DNA from: Nemopilema nomurai
Taxonomy: Eukaryota; Cnidaria; Scyphozoa; Rhizostomeae; Rhizostomatidae
NCBI GenBank assembly: GCA_003864495.1
Contig: PEDN01001356.1
Span: 62,001-126,000, forward strand
DNA: 64,000 nucleotides
Reading direction: 5' to 3'
The translations under genes and the position numbers were made by a program. Below are positions 1 through 10,282 of the stretch, one piece after another. The first letter of the stretch is position 1. Each line of letters begins with the position of its first letter. A model generated the notes under the pieces. The model did not search any database. It worked only from the letters and a program-made list of their open reading frames with translations, and had not been told where the DNA came from.

Positions 1-142
1 AATTTCAGAAAATCTATAACGAATTAGCATTTTTCGATTTAATTTTTGAAATCAGCATCAAGGATTTGATCTATAATAGAATTTTGCATTTTCGTGTCAT
101 ATCCTCTTTAATTGTACAAATAATAAAGCGAAAAATGGAGAC

Positions 143-1896
143 CTCTCATTTTACATGATCCCAAGCCAAGCGACTGAACCAGAGCGAAGAGTGCTATGGT
201 TAAAAGCAATTAATCGGGGAACGGAAGAAGCAAGAGGGAAACTATGGGAGCCAAGATCAGACTACACCTACGTTTGCTCTGCTCATTTTATATCAGGTGA
301 GTTTATGATCACAAATATTAGTTATTTGCATGAAAACTTACTACGGTACGATGAAATACTTACGAGGAACTCATCGTACGTAGGCCTAGTTTCTACTTAT
401 GCACGCTTCAAAGCTTGAACTGTTCTAACTTTCTTCAGGTAAAAAAAACAACGATATGAATCATCCAGATTATGTTCCATCCAAGTTCCCACATATAAGC
501 AAGTCAGACTCCCCAGGAAAGAGAAAATTGGAAAGGTTTGAACGAGCTCAAAGCAAGAAGAGAGGCGAGTTTTACATTTAATTTATTCAAGATTTCATGC
601 CGTTTTCTAGGATAATAAGCGAAAGATGTAAAGATAATTTTAGTTTGTTAATGAATTAGCTTCTATAATTTTTTCTTAATTTTACGTATATATATATTAT
701 ATATATTTATTTTCAAATTTATGCATATGTTATATGTATTATACTTTTCATATTCAGACATACAATATCCAATGCAAAAGAAATCAAGACCAATAGAAGC
801 TGCAAGTTGCATCGATATGTCAGAAGATGTAGAGGAACTTTCACTTATCAATGTTATCGAGAATGAAAGTGAGGGGCAATTGGTTCAATCAATTTCAGAG
901 GAAGCATTGTCATCGTCAATGTTCCCAAATGAAAAACAAATGTTAAATATGGAAATTAATTCGCTACGGAAGGAACGGGATGAAGCTATTGCCAGAGTTG
1001 CAGAACTGGAGGAAATCATTAGAAGCAGCAACTTGTCTGTGAATACTGTTGAAGGGAATGATGAAAAATGTAAAATGTTTATAGGCATTAGCTGGGAAGT
1101 TTTTAAAAAGTTGTTTGATTACCTCAATAGTTTTATTTCCTCCAGAACAACAACTAAGGGTAGCCTACCCCTCATTGATCAGCTGTTTGTGACTCTCATT
1201 AGGCTGAGACACAATTTAACATTTGATTTCTTGGCAGCTGTGAGAGGGATAAAAAAAACAACTGCTATTGATTACTTCTGGAAATGGATTGATCTATTGT
1301 ATTCAAAAATTGGATTCCTTGTTAAATGTCAAGACCGTGACAGAATATTTGAATTGATTCCACCAGTGTTTAAGATAAAATTTCCAAGACTAACTTGCAT
1401 CATTGACTGTTTCGAAATTTTCATTGATGCACCCAAAAATCTGAAGGCTCGGGCCCAGTGCTGGAGTAGTTACAAAAATCATTGCACTGTCAAAGTTTTT
1501 ATTTCATTCAGTCCTCTCGGGCATATAAATTACCTTTCTAAGGTTTATGGAGGACGAGCATCTGATGTTCAAATTGTCAGAGAATCAGACTTCATGACCT
1601 ATAATTACCATCTACCAGGAGACCAAATTTTGGCAGATAGGGGTTTTATGCTTCGAGATGACATGGCAGCAGCCTGCGGTGCCCAACTCCTGGTTCCTGC
1701 TTTCACCAAAGGCAGGAAACAACTAACAGCTGAAGAAGTTGAAACATCTAGAAAAATTTCTTCTGTCAGAATTCACATTGAACGGGTCATAGGTTTGCTA
1801 AAAAACCGCTACACCATTCTAAAAGGTCCTTTACCAATTCGTAATGTTAAACAAATAATTGAAGAAATAGATGGGAAGACAAGTCACTTGCATTGA
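143..1896 (+). CDS. THAP-domain DDE transposase of element A (partial at the N-terminus)
   Basis: This transposase cuts and joins the element's ends in the nucleus. The visible first exon (about 143-296) holds the middle and end of a THAP zinc finger, finishing at YVCSAHFISG with a GTGAGT donor at 297. A second exon starts at 439 after TTCTTCAG. A third starts at 758 and carries a coiled-coil stretch followed by a DDE_Tnp_4-type domain. The acidic triad is visible as CIIDCFE (about 1401-1421), ILADRGF (about 1627-1647) and RIHIERVIG (about 1770-1795). The N-terminal zinc Cys pair must be on an exon left of the window. The frame is lost near 1870: homologous C-terminal sequence continues in another frame to about 1960, so a small indel ends the ORF early. 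The donor of exon 2 is unclear. Confidence 0.7.
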
Positions 1897-2075
1897 CAAA
1901 GTTGTTAGAGTGTGTGCTTCACTTGTTAATCTTGGTGAAAGCATTGTTTATAGTGAATGAATTCAGTTTTTTTTAAGAAACAGAAGAACAATTTTGGTGT
2001 TATTATGAAAATCTTTTTATATTATTAGTTTAAACAGAATAAAACGGAATGACAACTGATTTTATTACATGTCTG

Positions 2076-4324
2076 TTATTGATTTGAGACTGTAGTCTTT
2101 TTTGCTTTTTTACATTCTCTGCAATACCATTTCTTGGCTTTTGGCAGACGTGATAATTTCAAACAACGAAGGTGGAACCATTCATCGCACCTGTCACATG
2201 CAACCATGTCTTCATCCTCATTCGCACTGCGACAGATGCAAAACACAACCTTAGCCTCAGTTGCATTGGACTCCTGTGAATGATCACATTCACCCATTTC
2301 CAAACGACGTGTCAGGAGTTCAGGCAGTATTGCTCCCTTCCACAGGTCATGCAACTTTTTTATCATGATGGTGATGAATTCATCATCACGTTCAATCCGT
2401 TGGCTGTGACATGACTGTTTAGTCCATACTACAAGGTCCCCATATTTTACATCGGAGACCATCATCTCTACTTGCATCTGAGTGTAATAGGCATGTGAAG
2501 GCTTAAGTTTTAGCTCTGCATCAAGGCAAAACTGACTGTCAGACTGTGCTGCAGCAGAAACTGTTGTGTCTCGATGCACATAAGGACACTTCACCTCCAC
2601 AATACCTTTGCCACAACATGAACAGTTAACAATGCTGTCAGGGGATGCACCTAGAAATGGATGAGTTCCACTTATGATGAACCCTGTTTTTGATATATTG
2701 AGATTTGCATGCTTCTTTTCCATCAATTTAGAGTACATGTGCAGTGCCTGGTCCTCATTATTCCTTCCCCAGTTCAATGATGGCACATTCAGTTGGGCTG
2801 GTTTTGAGGTGCATATTCTTTTAATCAATGATTTTGAAGGTTTTTCCAATGACGTATGGAGTGCCTGATGTGCTACAGAGCCTGTTATTCTTCCAGCTCG
2901 CTGATCATGCCACACAATTGAGGAAGACTGGGTCAATGTTGCTTGTTTGACATATTCAATTTGAATACTTTCTATAGTGATGTCGGCTTCTTGATCACAA
3001 AGACGTTTGATTTCATTTCACTAAGAGATTTATATTTCACATTATACTTACTCCTTAATAGTGGTGGCAGTTTTGGGCTTCTTTGGGCAATTTTCTTTGG
3101 GATGAAATGCTCAGCAAAGTCTTTAAAAGCTGACAAACCAACAATGCTTGTTGGATTGGCAGTTGCAGCAAGTGATGTTAGAAATTGAGCTTGCTCCTCA
3201 GATGAAGCAGGTTTTGAGTCAGTTTTTCGTTTGCCTGCAGAGTTCTTTAGTTTATTTTTTGATTTATCTGAATAGAACTCAATTTCTGCTACAGGTGCTC
3301 CTTTAACCTTGGAAATGAAGCATGCATTCCACTGACATAATTCATCAGTGGAGGCTGTTTTTGTGTAGCCCATTCTCACTGCAGCCTCAACTTTGAACAA
3401 CACTGCAGCAATATGGGAGCAACTCTCACCAAGCCTAAAAAATTGTGTTACATATAATTATTAATATTAAAGCTTGGTACTTGCTACTTCAATTCATGTG
3501 TAAACTGATAATTATGTGTCAGATCAAGATTCATTTAGACAAATCTATTTCTGAAAAAAAGATTGCACTTACCCTGCCATACAGTCACAGTGTGCAGCTA
3601 TGACTAATCCATCCATATTAACAACAACCCAAGGATGATGTGGATCTTCTGTTACCCTCCAAGAAGGTTTACATCAGCCCTGAAGACAACATGGTTACCA
3701 AGCTTTTTATGCAATACAGTCTGTACCCAACCAGAGATAAAGAACTTGTGTGCTTCAAGTGAACGATAGTTTTTCATAGCCTCTTGATCAAACACACCTG
3801 GTAGGGGAAGAATGAGCATGTTAACGTGTAGGCCAGGTTTCAAGATACGGATGAGAATGCTGGAATATCTCAGCCAGGATATGAAGACAGCTTCAAACAA
3901 CAGAAATTCGGTATCACAGGCAAATATTTCTCAGCATTTAGACAGACAGAATCACAAACGAAGAACTGCTGATTCAAATATGTACTACAGAAAATTGGAT
4001 TGAGTTAGAAAGAAAACGACAACTAAGTTTCATTGCCTTCATTGGCCGTAAATTCGGGAAATATTGCAGGTAGAGGTAAAGCAAATGAATAAATTTCATA
4101 CCTGGAGAATTCACTAAATAATTGTAAACATCTGGATATTCAACTGCAGGCCATTCCGATGGATCATTTATCCACGAATCTGCTGGGTACTTGTAAGGAC
4201 ACGAGTCAAGTCCAATTACTTCTAACTTTTTCTTATATCGCGCGGATGCTACAGCTGTTAAATTGTCTGAATACTGGAATGACATTTTAGAATGATTGAA
4301 TAGCCGAATTTGAATGAAAACCAA
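2076..4324 (-). CDS. YqaJ-family nuclease with SWIM and PHD fingers, element A
   Basis: This is the accessory protein of element A, read leftwards. Coding blocks lie at about 4279-4100, 3799-3572 and 3436-2076. The SWIM finger is split by an intron: HCDCMAG before a GTAAGT donor near 3572, then ESCSHIAA near 3420. The YqaJ (lambda-exonuclease-like) core follows at about 2925-2400, with GASPDSIV and VEVKCPY carrying the expected metal-binding Asp, Glu and Lys, and WGRNNEDQA upstream. A C-terminal PHD finger (about 2250-2095; FCICR, CDRCDEWFH, WYCREC) would suit chromatin binding. Frame changes near 3655 and 2983 interrupt the gene. Family calls are solid; the function in transposition (end resection or strand exchange) is inferred. 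Confidence 0.7.
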
Positions 4325-4394
4325 GAGAAACTACGTATAACGATCAGATATATATTCCAACTGTGTTCATTCACCTTCGAAGTGGCATTTGTTT

Positions 4395-4462
4395 TCCCCT
4401 TTGTCAAAATGGCGGACGCGTTGCTATGCAGGGCACGTGACTTTTGACGTCACGTCGACCAA
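4395..4462. repeat. Right terminal region of element A
   Basis: This GC-richer edge holds ATGGCGG at 4409-4415 and the palindrome TGACGTCA at 4445-4452. The same palindrome sits in the inverted repeats of elements B and C. It marks the point where the Mutator-like coding sequence to its right is cut off. The left partner is not in the window. Confidence 0.5.
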
Positions 4463-4890
4463 GAGAATGCCTCTTCTTTGACCTTCAGAATACCTTTTAA
4501 TCTGAATGCTGCTTGCGTCATGCTGTTTTCTGCCACTTTAGCACTTATAAGTTCTAGATCTTTAAGATGATCATTGTATGAAGAATTGTTTACTGGGGGA
4601 GGTAGATCGAGCATACCACAAAGTCTGTGAAGGTTTGTTTGTCCATTGCCAGTATAAAAACCTGCTTGAGTAAGTCTGAGATTTATTTCTGAATGTTGCT
4701 TGCCAAGGCAGTCAACCTTCTCAGTTGTGTGGAAGTTGACACTGTAATGGCAGTTTTGACATTCCAAATAAAGTGACTCATCCAGCCCAGATCTCCTTCG
4801 ATCCACTTGAAAAAGTTTCAAACAGCCATTTGAAGATTTACACATTTTGCAGATGGCTATCTTTTCCAGAGCCATATCCAACAACTTTTA
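4463..4890 (-). pseudogene. Mutator/Phantom-like transposase fragment (N-terminal part)
   Basis: The translation carries zinc-ligand pairs (ICKMCKS, LECQNCH), then EINLRLTQAGF and MLDLPPPVNN, and a helix ending near NSMTQAAFRL. The same LPPP-linked segment occurs in the better preserved copy at 25566/28315, which runs on into a Mutator-like transposase domain. Here the protein stops where element A begins (about 4462), so element A probably inserted into this gene, with the rest left of the window. On the right, TTAATTAA at about 4888 separates it from a piggyBac fragment, consistent with piggyBac's TTAA target. Confidence 0.6.
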
Positions 4891-5560
4891 ATTAATAATC
4901 TTGTTGCCAAATGCCCCTGTGCTTGGATGTGAAACAGTGCTTGTTAAACTAAGACTAAAAGCCTTCTGTCGTGTAACGACTTGTTCCCTTTCTGACTTTA
5001 AAATGGGACAGTTTTCGGAAATTTTCTCAAATGACCTATTGAGTTTATCTGGCGTTGAGCTTCCACGTGGCCTAGAGTCATCTTCATTAGGCCTTTCTTC
5101 GTTATCGTCACCAGAGTCTATCTCATCATTGTTAACAAAGTGCAAAGACCTGCGAATTTTTTCAAAACGCTTTTGTGGCATAGCATCTGAAATTTGAGGA
5201 CTTCTGAGTTGCCTTGACCAGTAGCTTGTGTATGGAGGGTAATTTATTATCCCCATCAGTACATGTATCCCTATAAAAGTTGGCATCGCATCTTTACTCA
5301 CGTTTAAAGAGGAGCAAGTCATTTTTGTGCAGTAGAGATTTGTTTGATTTGTTATCAGACCAATTGTCTCATAAGACAAAAACATGTCAAAATATTTGAA
5401 TGCTGTCAGCTCTTTTTTATTGAAATCTGAGAAAGGATGATTAAATGTATCCGGTACCTTCTATGTCTTCAATGCATGATGGATCAATATTATTGGCATT
5501 GTCAAATTCTGTCAAGACTTCAATAGAAGCCATGCAATGAAAGCGAGGATCTTGAAGCTT
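4888..5560 (-). pseudogene. piggyBac transposase fragment (N-terminal half)
   Basis: The peptide shows the piggyBac region before the catalytic core: FDMFLSYETIGLITNQTNLY, then TFIGIHVLMGIINYPPYTSY and ISDAMPQKRFEKIRRSLHFV. The catalytic Asp motifs are absent, so it is a truncated remnant. A preceding acidic stretch at about 5560-5455, in another frame, may be its N-terminus or the tail of the neighbouring RPA-like gene; I cannot decide which. Confidence 0.65.
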
Positions 5561-5573
5561 TAACAATTCTTCA

Positions 5574-6791
5574 ACAGCATTCTCTTTTTACAAGAAAGAC
5601 AATTGGCTAATTTACTGCCAGCTTCAAATTCAATATTCCCAGAGCAGTTACCATTTGTGCAGACTGGGCTATATTTACCATTACTGCCATAATTTGTGGC
5701 AGCACAGATAACTGGAGATGTAGCTTTAAGGGCATCATTTTCTCTCTGCACATAATCATCAATATCTACAGTTGACCAGTCAAATTTTTCTGATGTCTCC
5801 AATTCTGTTACATGTGTTTCTCTCCTGGTAGTCAGCTTATAACCAGAAAAATACTTAACAGAGACATCACTGTACTGATAGAACTTATTCTCCTTGATGG
5901 ATTCAAAATGTTCTTCCCAAACTGATATCTGAATATGACCAGTGTTGTCAGCTATTATTGCCTCTCTAACTTTGCGAGAAGATTGTGCTGTATTCTTGCT
6001 TGGTGATGCTTCTGGAAATCGTTGAGTTTCTTTTGCAGCAGACAACCATTTGATTACACCAGTAACTGTATAAACACCAGCAGTTTTTGTCTTTAAATCA
6101 GCAATAGACAGATTTTCAGCCTGATCAATTTTGAAATGCACTTGCAAAGCCCCATTTGAAAATGTGAAACCTCTAAAAGAATTATAAAATCCAATCCCCA
6201 ACTTTCCGGACTCTATATTCTTGAATGTAGTTGGCTTACCAGACTTCAAACGCTGTAAAAACATTGATTTTTTGATTGATGGACTTTACTTTATCATAAT
6301 TCTGATAACTGCAAATTCACTTGGTGAAGTTTTTAGTTTCACATCAAAATAATCCGTTCCAGAACTGCTTGTAATGACTTTCGAGACATCAACAATATAG
6401 CCATGAAGATCTATCAGATAAAATTAAACAGACTAATAAAAAAGTGATAAACTTATTGAAAATGTAAAATGCATTCAAACTTACTGGATACGTTTTATTA
6501 ATGGAAACACAAGAATAGAAGATGCAAAATAAAAATTTAGTTTGATGTAAGACTTCATCATGTAATATACAGTAGAATACATAATGCAATGATATATTGT
6601 ACAAATATTTTATATGAAATGCAAAAACAACACAGAGAGTACATGTTATTGTACTTTGCAGGTATTGTTACCCACACACTGTGATAGGTTAAGGAAAAAA
6701 GTGAAGAATAAAACTTACCTTCGGGCATAGTAGTTGTTGCAGAAGGACTGCCAGGAAAACAACGTTTTTTGAGGGAAGGTGAATCTGCCAT
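5574..6791 (-). CDS. RPA-like OB-fold protein of the Helitron
   Basis: This is a replication protein A-like single-strand DNA-binding protein, an accessory known from animal and plant Helitrons. Exon 1 (6791-6719) starts with MADSPSLKKRCFPGSPS and ends at a GTAAGT donor (6718). Exon 2 starts at 6410 after a TAG acceptor, and the phases match. OB-fold features include DYFDVKLKTS, AIIADNTGHIQISVWEEH and a C-terminal CxxC-type zinc region (CTNGNCSG and LANCLSCKKRM). An in-frame TAA near 6287 interrupts exon 2, and the frame is lost after 5574. It lies downstream of the helicase, as a separate gene. Domain call good; intactness poor. Confidence 0.65.
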
Positions 6792-6969
6792 CCTTTAATG
6801 TTATAACCTGAAATAGTGGCATTGTATCTAATATTGAACATTGAAAGTAGTAAAACAGAGACTTAATGAAAATGATGCTGATAATCATACTGAACATTAC
6901 AGAAATAAGATATGAATCACAGAATTTAAAACAATAGTTTCATAGAACATGTCAAAGATGTATTTGTGG
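6792..6969. other. Spacer between helicase and RPA-like genes
   Basis: This short AT-rich spacer has no coding signal. It presumably carries the promoter of the RPA-like gene read leftwards. No clear TATA box was picked out. Confidence 0.35.
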
Positions 6970-8990
6970 CTAATAAATGAAGACTTTCTTCTTCTTTACT
7001 TCTACTTTTGAAAATTTTACTGCTTGGAGTCTTTCTAATGTCATACTTTCTATAACTAAGTCATTTATTGATCTTATTCTTGAAAGAGCAACATATGTTA
7101 ACCCTGGGCAGGTCTCCTTTTTACCTAAATCAATCCAAACTTTGTTTAAGGTAAGTCCTTGTGATTTATGGATAGTTATTGACCAAAACAATCGTAAAGA
7201 AAGTTGCTGGCGCTCATAAGAAGGCCCAAAGCTATCAGAAATACTTGTTACTGCTGATATTGGCACTAAATTTGATACAGTTGAACTAAAACTGGGGCCA
7301 ATATAATTATCATGAAACTGAACCAATACTGAAATAGGTAGATTTGGTGGGCCTTGTTCTGTTTGATAAATAATATCATAAACAACACCTATTGCCCCAT
7401 TACAAAGGCCTACTTCAGTCCACAAATTCCTGGTGAGCATAACCATTGCACCTTTAGATAGCAGTAGTGTTGGTTGTAAACCACCCATGTCATCAGCTGG
7501 TTGTTTACTTGCAGAAACATTATTATGTTTGGCATTAATTCGTGCTATTGGGACAGAAAGCCAAATTAAAGAATCATAATTGTTTTCAGCAACACTCTTG
7601 TTTCCAAAAGCCAATTTTATAGCAGTATCCTTAAAAACTGACAAATTATCTACTTTGCTTGGTGTTCGAGTCAACAGAATTTTCCACTGATCTTGAGATA
7701 TATTACCATCCCGTAAATGAAGCAATAGATCTCTCAGTTGTTTTTGGCTTTCACCAGTACCAGCAGCACGCTGATTTGTTATAAGTTTGATAACATTATC
7801 AAATGAAAAGTAGACACAACAACCTTCTGTAGCTACTTCTCCACCAGGCAGCATATTATAGAGAGGCTTGTCAATAACTGGTGGTAACTGGGCGATATCT
7901 CCAACAAGAATAATGGATATTCCACCAAAAGGTTTCTCATTGTTACCGGTTGCCTGCTTCAATCGTTTACTTATCCAACCAAACATTTTTTGACCAATAA
8001 CTGAGTATTCATCAATCAGTAAATAATGCACTCCTTCCAAGTTATCTTGAAGTTTTTGTAGTGCTTTTCCATTTAACTGACAAGACCTTTTCTCTCTAAT
8101 TGGCAGCTGCAGAAGTCGATGTAAAGTGCACCCCTTATCATTAAAGGCTGCAACTCCAAAAAAGCAGTAATTTAACATTTCTGCTGTAGCAAATTTCTTA
8201 AAGCATTGATGAGATAACTTTTTCCAGATCCTGCCATGCCTGTTATAATGAGAAGCAGTTGTTTTTTGATCTGTCCAACATAATGATCAAAAACCATTTT
8301 ATAAGCCTTTGATTGTTCATCATTCAAAGAGCCCACATCAAAATCTGAAAATACATTGGCAGTTGCTTCTGCAAGGTTATTAATCTGTTTCTGGCTGTCT
8401 ATCCAGGATGACATGTTTCCAATTTCCTCCTGAGAATAACTCTTCTGTCCTTGTTGCCAATATTCAAAATCAGTCTCAGAATTATATAAGTATTGACTTG
8501 ATGCCTCTGTACTGCTATGATGATTAGATAGTAGCATCCACTCCGCTGGTTCTGAAGCTTCATTATTTTCATGAAACTGTTCATCATCATCATCTGAATT
8601 TTGAAAATATGTGCATATATTTGTCAATTCTCTGTTCCACTCGGGCACATAGCAATGTATATTTGGTGTATGCAAAAAATTATTCCAGTGAGTTACAAAT
8701 ACTTCATTTGTATCATCTTCATTATTCCATGCAGAACTCAGAGTATCTGACCATGGTTTGTATTTTAGTAGTTGGTACTTGCAATATAAACCATAGTTTG
8801 AGCTTTGTGAAGAACTTGAATACCTTGGAAATGTTTGAACCACAACATCACTTTTTCGTTTGTGAAGTCTTTCATTTTTCACAACAAATTTTGATGTAAA
8901 CTGGATGAAATTTAATGAAACAATAGCAGGTTCATCGTTGATGAAATTTTTTCTAAAAGCATAGTTGTCAAGCAATGAAATGTGAGTCAC
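6970..8990 (-). CDS. PIF1-type helicase domain of the Helitron Rep-Hel protein (frameshifted)
   Basis: This is the superfamily 1 helicase half of RepHel, which unwinds DNA during rolling-circle transposition. Motifs in order are Walker A ITGMAGSGKSYLINALRN (about 8240-8190), FGVAAFNDKGCTLHRL (about 8160-8110), Walker B YLLIDEYSVIG (about 8030-7995), ILVGDIAQLPPV (about 7915-7875), HKSQGLTL (about 7165-7140) and GLTYVALSR (about 7110-7080). The frame changes near 8190, just after Walker A, so the two parts are in different frames. Upstream it joins the Rep domain with another frame change near 9015. Function is secure from motifs; the copy is probably inactive. Confidence 0.8.
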
Positions 8991-9010
8991 AACTTCACCA
9001 ACTTCATTTG

Positions 9011-10129
9011 TTAGTCGATTCCGTCAAAAGACACAGACACCACTTCAAAAGAAGAACTGAAAAGGTTTAGTGACAAACTTTGATGCATAACTTCTTGAAT
9101 ACTCATGTCTCTTTGTCCAACAGCTTTCATCGTTAACTGCTTGATTTTCTTTGAAGTATTTCCTGAATCAGAAGTTGATTTGATAGATCTGACAACAGAA
9201 ATAAATGCATCTCTTGCAACATTAGAAATTTTCTCACTTTTAGAAGTATATTTTGCAAGGTATTCAATGCAAGCATGATAGTCAATGACAACATTAATAT
9301 CACAATTTGCTCTCCAACCTTGAAGCTGAATCCTTTGGTGTCGATTCAGTCTGGTATCATTTCTAGCAGTTACAACTTTGGCGCTGTACCTAATAGATTT
9401 ATCTTTTGTGTTAACACTTTCAAATTCAAGATGTGTATACTCACATTGCCTAACAGGAATGTCAAACCGGCACTGTAATTTTTCATCATTTCTACGCTTT
9501 AAGCAGTAAAGAGAATTGCAAATTGTATGTCTTTGAACTGTGTTTAATAAATCTTCATAATCATCATCTAAGTGTTGTTCTGTAATATCTGAAAACCTTT
9601 GTTTACAGGGGTGAACATCAGGTTTTATCCACTGCATTTCTTCAGGATTGTTATTATTCCATGTTGATAGCAAAGAATCTGTGTAACGACAAATTACTTC
9701 TTCAGCTTGCAAACCTTCATCTATTTGCTGTTGAAGCTGTTCGATTGTAACTTTACCAAAATTAGTATCATGAACATTTTTTTTTGTTTAGCAAGAAACC
9801 CCTTGAGTGCAATCTGTGTCAGTTTACATAATCCTGGATCATCCTGTAATTTTGCAACACCATGGCAGTGAATTGAGCCTCTCTGCACTGCAAACTCATA
9901 TCTATACCAATGCCACTCTGCACCTAGAGTTTTATACAACCACCATTTTACAAAACTTTTTACTCTTTCTGTAAACAACCAATCTAATATATATGGGTTG
10001 TTTAATACATTTGATCTGAAATTTGAGGATTGCAAATTTTCACCAAACAATGAATGAAACTCAGGCCAGTGAAAATCTGCACAAGACAATGTCCAGAAAA
10101 TTGTTGGAGGTCCTTTCTGCTCAACAGAT
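9011..10129 (-). CDS. HUH Rep endonuclease domain of the Helitron (frameshifted)
   Basis: This is the replication-initiator half of RepHel, which nicks DNA and covalently holds the 5' end. Just inside the left edge of inserted element B the frame reads GPPTIFWTLSCADFHWPEF, a typical Helitron Rep start. The HUH metal site appears as RGSIHCHGVAKL (about 9890-9855). The two-tyrosine motif is IEYLAKYTSK (about 9270-9240), with Tyr residues four apart and a following Lys. A nine-T run at 9777-9785 (A9 on the coding strand) coincides with the frame change between the two halves. The catalytic residues I can see are all present. Confidence 0.8.
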
Positions 10130-10215
10130 CACTTTCGCAATGACGTCAAACGGCTTTTGATAGAGAGGTACCATATCGAAAACGAGAATACCGATGTTCC
10201 AACATCATTTCGCAA
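10130..10215 (+). repeat. Left terminal inverted repeat of element B
   Basis: It pairs with 14487-14579 in inverted orientation. It includes TGACGTCA at 10141-10148. The outer 20 bp match best; the inner part is more diverged. Confidence 0.8.
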
Positions 10216-10282
10216 ATAGTAAGCACTGTGATTCGAACTACTATTGGAAATACATCCGCTTAAAATTGATCTATTCGTGAAA

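Larger units (their letters stand above)
1..4462. mobile_element. ISL2EU-type DNA transposon A, left end outside the window
   Basis: This is a two-gene DNA transposon with a THAP-DDE transposase on the + strand (up to 1896) and a YqaJ/SWIM/PHD protein on the - strand (4324 to 2076), converging tail to tail. From memory, this gene pair defines the ISL2EU superfamily. The right terminus lies near 4395-4462: it holds the palindrome TGACGTCA (4445-4452) and ATGGCGG (4409-4415), and beyond it a Mutator-like coding fragment begins abruptly. No matching left terminus is visible, so it must lie before position 1. Element class is fairly secure; exact ends are not. Confidence 0.75.

Noticed and set aside
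721..757. Transposase start at ATG 721
   Set aside because: This ATG lies in a TA-rich intron; TATTCAG at 751-757 is a good acceptor, and upstream THAP exons are present.
2076..2936. Viral recombinase or integrated virus, suggested by the YqaJ viral-recombinase family name
   Set aside because: Every YqaJ gene here lies next to or within a THAP-DDE transposon and has SWIM or PHD modules; no capsid, polymerase or other viral gene was seen.
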